A stretch of 64,000 bases of DNA from Alphaproteobacteria bacterium (GTDB taxonomy: Bacteria; Pseudomonadota; Alphaproteobacteria; Rickettsiales; SXRF01): contig JANYES010000018.1 in assembly GCA_025362975.1 (NCBI GenBank), positions 1-64,000 on the forward strand, given 5' to 3'. The notes below the pieces were generated by a model that worked only from the letters and a program-made list of their open reading frames with translations, was not told where the DNA came from and made no database searches. Shown in pieces: positions 60,884 through 64,000 of this stretch; position 1 is the first letter of the stretch, and every line of letters starts with the position of its first letter. Both the position numbers and the translations under genes were made by a program.

Positions 60884-62296
60884 TTAGTAGCCTGTCATGA
60901 TGCGTTCGACCAGCTCGCCGATGGTAGGCACGTAGCCGTTTGAGTAGAACGGGTCGGAGCCGAAACGGTAGGCGTTGTGACCGGAGAACATCAGTTCGTT
61001 GTCGATACCGGAGCCGTGGGCGATGTCTTGCAGGGTTTTTTGGATGCAGAAACTGCGCGGGTCGGCTTTTTTGCCGGTGGTGAAATCGTCGTGGTCTTTC
61101 CAGTTGGAGAAGCGGCAATGCGACAGGCAGCCCATGCAGTCGACCTGATCTTTATGGATCATTTGCGCTTTTTCCGGGGTGACGAAGATGATGCTGGCGT
61201 CAGGAGTTTTCATGGCTTCGGAGTAGCCTTGATTCTTCCAGCTTTCGGCGCGGGCTTTGTCGTCGGGTTGGATGAAGACCGGGCGGCCGCGCGCACCCAC
61301 AGGGAGTGGTTCGGCGAACAGGCCTTCCTGTTCCATGCGGTATTCGATCTGGCGTTCGGACTGGCCGCGCAAAGACTTGATGAAGTTGTTGTTGACGGCG
61401 GAAGAATAGAAGCCGGTGGGGCTGAAGCGGTTGAGGAACACGTCGCCTTCGCGCAGCATCGGCAGGCGCTGTTTCCACTCGTCGGAGACGGGGCTTTCCT
61501 TGGAAAGGATGGGGCGGGTGCCGAACTGGAAGGCGATGAGGCCGATTTCGGGATTGTCGAGCCAGTGTTCCCATTCCCTCAAATGCCATGCGCCGCCAGC
61601 CATAATGATGGGGGTATTCTGAAGGCCGAAGCTGTTCATGCTGGCGCGAAGGGCGGCCACGCGCGGGTACGGGTCCTCGGGTTTTTTGGGGTCTTCGGAG
61701 TTTGAAAGGCCGTTATGGCCACCGGCGAGCCACGGGTCTTCGTAAACGACGGAGCCGAGGAGCTGCGGGGTTTTGTGGTAGGAGCGTTTCCACAGGGCGT
61801 TGAAGGCGCGGGCGGAGGAGATGATAGGGTGGTAGTAGATGTTGTAATGCTCGGCGATTTCGCTGAGGCGGTAGGGCATGCCTGCGCCGCAAGTGATGCC
61901 GTGGACCAGGCCGGGGGCTTGGTCGAGGATGCCGGTGAGGACGCGTTCGGCGCCGCCCATTTCCCACAGGACGTTCACGTGCACGCGGCCGTTGCCTTTG
62001 GAAATTTCATGGGCGATCTGGGCTTGCTGCACGCCACCGCGGATGGATTGAACGATCAATTCTTCGTGGCGTTCGCGGCGGGTGGTGCCGGAATAGGTGT
62101 AGGGGATGGCGTTGCCGTTCGCGTCGAACGTGTCGGCGTTGACCCCAGAGAAGGTGCCCACTGCGCCAGCCGCGGCGAATGCGCCTGCCGTGTAACCGTT
62201 AGTGACAGCTACACCTTTGCCGCCTTCAACGATCGGGTAGACTTCTTTTCCGGAAATTACGACTTTTTTCAGCTTATCACGAAAGGTAGCGGTCAC
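60884..62296 (-). CDS. Nitronate monooxygenase-like flavoprotein with C-terminal Cys cluster
   Basis: A 470-aa protein with TIM-barrel and FMN-binding features of the NMO/2-nitropropane dioxygenase family: VTNGYTAGAFAAAGAVGTFS, APGLVHGITCGAGMPYRLSE, TPIIMAGGAWHLREWEHWLD, IGLIAFQFGTRPILS. It is longer than classical NMO, with a C-terminal VDCMGCLSHCRFSNW and a later Cys. Substrate unknown. The family call is good; the activity is not proven. Confidence 0.82.
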   Translation of the reverse strand: MTATFRDKLKKVVISGKEVYPIVEGGKGVAVTNGYTAGAFAAAGAVGTFSGVNADTFDANGNAIPYTYSGTTRRERHEELIVQSIRGGVQQAQIAHEISKGNGRVHVNVLWEMGGAERVLTGILDQAPGLVHGITCGAGMPYRLSEIAEHYNIYYHPIISSARAFNALWKRSYHKTPQLLGSVVYEDPWLAGGHNGLSNSEDPKKPEDPYPRVAALRASMNSFGLQNTPIIMAGGAWHLREWEHWLDNPEIGLIAFQFGTRPILSKESPVSDEWKQRLPMLREGDVFLNRFSPTGFYSSAVNNNFIKSLRGQSERQIEYRMEQEGLFAEPLPVGARGRPVFIQPDDKARAESWKNQGYSEAMKTPDASIIFVTPEKAQMIHKDQVDCMGCLSHCRFSNWKDHDDFTTGKKADPRSFCIQKTLQDIAHGSGIDNELMFSGHNAYRFGSDPFYSNGYVPTIGELVERIMTGY

Positions 62297-62465
62297 TTAC
62301 GTCCTGTAGAGTATTTCAGAGTTTAATGGATGGTTTATTTCGAATGGCCGATTATAGGGATAATGATCAGGAACACAATCTGAAAAAAAGGCTCTCGTGG
62401 GGTCTGAAATACTTATTTTTGAAGGAGAGAAATCGGCAGGTTAATATGTCCAGAGTTTGAGCGGG
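62297..62465. other. Intergenic region
   Basis: 169 bases between two minus-strand genes. One 38-codon plus-strand frame (62344-62460) lacks an RBS. Nothing else is seen. Confidence 0.35.
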
Positions 62466-63209
62466 TTAGGAGGTCACGAGTCGCTTAGGCCAGAGGGGCC
62501 AGCGCTTGACGTGCAGCGCGTGGCGGATGGGGCTTTTGACGACGAGCATCAGGATGCCGATGGACAGCAGGCACCAGATGGCGGGCCATTCGTTGTGGTT
62601 GCTGGTCAGATGCGTCGATAGGAACGGGCCGAAGAAATAATGGAACACCACCACGCGCCACGAGCCGTAAAGCAGCGGCAGGAAGAAGGCGGGGATGACA
62701 TAGCCGGGGAAGCCGTCGATCAACGGATAGAACCCGGCGTGGACGAAGTAATTGCCGATGCCGTTGGTGGGGACGTCCCAGGCGATGTGCCAGTTGCCGC
62801 GCACGGAACAGAGGCGCTCGGCGCAGAGCGGGCGTGAGATGTCGCACATGCCGGCCCATGACATGGGGACGAGCTGGATGAGCGTGAAAATCGCACCGGC
62901 GAAGCAGATGACGTAAACAGGAATGTAGATGCGCTTGCGGATTTCAGCGGGGATGAAGTAGAGCGCGACGGCGTTGATGAAGAAAGGCTGGAAGGTGACG
63001 TGCAGGTAACTTAGTAGCGTGGCGATCTGGTTGGTGGGGTTGTCGCAATCGCCGATGACGGAATAGGTGAAGGCTTGCAGCAGTTCCATGAGGGAAAAAT
63101 AGCCGAGCGCAATCCACAGCGCCGGGGGTTCTTTGCGAAGCGCGGCGTAGATCGTGGTGCCGATGCCAGCCGATGCCAATAAGAAAGATGCCTGACCGCT
63201 CCAGCACAT
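62466..63209 (-). CDS. DUF5765-like integral membrane protein
   Basis: A 247-aa protein beginning MCWSGQASFLLASAGIG, which I associate with DUF5765. About seven membrane helices (LWIALGYFSLMELLQAFTYS, FFINAVALYFIPAEIRKRIY). A Cys-rich loop (MCDISRPLCAERLCSVRG) and NHNEWPAIWCLLSIGILML near the end. Function unknown. Confidence 0.72.
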   Translation of the reverse strand: MCWSGQASFLLASAGIGTTIYAALRKEPPALWIALGYFSLMELLQAFTYSVIGDCDNPTNQIATLLSYLHVTFQPFFINAVALYFIPAEIRKRIYIPVYVICFAGAIFTLIQLVPMSWAGMCDISRPLCAERLCSVRGNWHIAWDVPTNGIGNYFVHAGFYPLIDGFPGYVIPAFFLPLLYGSWRVVVFHYFFGPFLSTHLTSNHNEWPAIWCLLSIGILMLVVKSPIRHALHVKRWPLWPKRLVTS

Positions 63210-63289
63210 GAAATGCTACCTTACATTAGAGATGAATTCTTGGCAGGGAGGTAACATGAAATCCTTGCCCGCGTCTAGGGGAATCGCGG

Positions 63290-63937
63290 TTACGTGATGT
63301 TGCAGCCGTGCAGGAACAAGGTGACGGTGTCGTTGATCCAGCGGTTGAGTTCATCCTTGTTCATCGGCGTGCCGAGGCCAAGGGCGCGCTGTTGCGGCGC
63401 GTCGATCACCATGTGGAGGAATTGTTCGGCGGCGAAACGCGTATCGGGAAGGGCGATGTGGCGGGCTTTTTTTTCGTGGTCGAGCAGTAATGAGATGCGG
63501 TGGATGGCTTCGCTGCGCGCGCCTTCTTTGTGCATGACGATGGCGAGTTCGGGGAAACGCGTGGCTTCGGCCATCATGACGCGGTGGAGCGCGAGGGCTT
63601 GCGGGGAGAGGGCGGCGTTTAAGATGATGGTGGCGAGTTGCTGGAGGATGGCCTCTAAGGTTTTTCCCTTGAAGAGGCGGGTTTCGTCACTAGGCCGCAA
63701 GCTCTCGATCAGGCGGTGGACGACGCTCGCGAAGAGTTCGGATTTATCGGCGAAGCGGTGGTAGAACGTGCGCTTGGAAATGCCGCAGGCGCTGGCGATG
63801 GCTTCGATGCTGGTGTTGCCGTAACCATTGGTGAAAATAAGGTCGGTGGCGACGCCGAGGATGTGTTCGGCGATCTGGCTGGCCTCAGCGCGAGAGGGGC
63901 GACCGCCGGAGCGGGGTTTGACGTCTTGCTTCTGCAT
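63290..63937 (-). CDS. TetR-family transcriptional regulator
   Basis: A 215-aa protein. The N-terminal TetR helix-turn-helix is at residues 15-65 (TDLIFTNGYGNTSIEAIASA, CGISKRTFYHRFADKSELFA). The C-terminal ligand domain is helical (FAAEQFLHMVIDAPQQRALG). Ligand and target unknown; the next gene to the right lies outside the window. Good RBS not evident, but the start fits. Confidence 0.9.
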   Translation of the reverse strand: MQKQDVKPRSGGRPSRAEASQIAEHILGVATDLIFTNGYGNTSIEAIASACGISKRTFYHRFADKSELFASVVHRLIESLRPSDETRLFKGKTLEAILQQLATIILNAALSPQALALHRVMMAEATRFPELAIVMHKEGARSEAIHRISLLLDHEKKARHIALPDTRFAAEQFLHMVIDAPQQRALGLGTPMNKDELNRWINDTVTLFLHGCNIT

Positions 63938-64000
63938 GAGCGTTTTATAGCACGATCATGCAGAGGTGCAATTCATTACCAGCGGCGATAGTAGACCGGC
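63938..64000. other. Right edge, no gene called
   Basis: 63 bases. They contain the upstream region of the TetR gene and probably a divergent promoter; no gene can be supported here. Confidence 0.3.

Noticed and set aside
60977-61705. Plus-strand frame of 242 codons
   Set aside because: Antisense to the flavoprotein gene in G+C-rich DNA, where long shadow frames are common.
61715-62326. Plus-strand frame of 203 codons
   Set aside because: Also antisense to the flavoprotein gene; low-complexity translation.
62344-62460. 38-codon plus-strand frame
   Set aside because: No RBS and no recognisable feature.

Overview
The window holds two joined pieces of DNA. From the left edge to about position 50,840 it reads as one integrative and conjugative element (ICE). 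To the right lies ordinary bacterial chromosome. The chromosomal genes (dsbB, a COQ7-type ubiquinone hydroxylase, a secretin, a nitronate-monooxygenase-like flavoprotein) and the gene style suggest a Gram-negative alphaproteobacterium. A Micavibrio-like host is possible, but that is only an impression. The right part is visibly richer in G+C than the left.

Positions 1-19,300 are a metal-handling cargo block, almost all on the minus strand. It starts at the left edge with a copper/silver (Cus-like) efflux locus: an adaptor cut by the edge, two small exported proteins and an outer-membrane factor. A Cys/Met-rich periplasmic protein, a CopA-type Cu+ ATPase and a MerR-family regulator with a classical operator follow. 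Next come three tandem paralogous lipoproteins and a Fur-box-controlled iron module (FTR1 permease, outer-membrane barrel, cupredoxin, and a divergent OprB-like porin). A second RND efflux operon (C, B and A subunits, flanked by small exported proteins) stands beside a CnrYXH-like anti-sigma/sensor/ECF-sigma unit. The same bipartite promoter with identical spacing occurs before the sigma locus, before the second efflux operon and before the lipoprotein trio, so these form a plausible ECF regulon. A WYL-domain regulator closes the block.

Positions 19,400-36,800 carry a full RP4-type transfer apparatus in the RP4 gene order. trbB-C-D-E-F-G-H-I-J-K-L-M-N is on the plus strand and traF-G-I-J on the minus strand. 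An oriT follows, with a perfect 20-bp palindrome and the nick consensus. A three-gene minus-strand module (DUF488, a 275-aa protein, a HEPN-like protein) sits between trbN and traF.

Positions 36,800-40,000 are the leading region. Six small genes including ardC all point back toward oriT, with a strong nested inverted repeat at the oriT end and about 580 bp of non-coding DNA upstream. Positions 40,000-49,250 are a defence and stress island: Fic protein, IHF-beta-like protein, an MmeI-like restriction-modification enzyme with two unknown companions, and a divergent DUF4297 nuclease plus SMC/Rad50-like ATPase pair that resembles Lamassu. A complete tRNA-Leu(CAA), a tyrosine integrase and a second, 5'-half-only tRNA-Leu mark the right end of the element.

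Positions 50,900-64,000 are chromosomal: dsbB-coq7, a secretin followed by an ABC permease and a helical-repeat protein, a glycosyltransferase-sulfotransferase pair, a membrane-anchored AraC regulator, a GlcG/HbpS-like protein, a nitronate-monooxygenase-like flavoprotein, a DUF5765-like membrane protein and a TetR regulator. No CRISPR array, rRNA or insertion sequence was seen.
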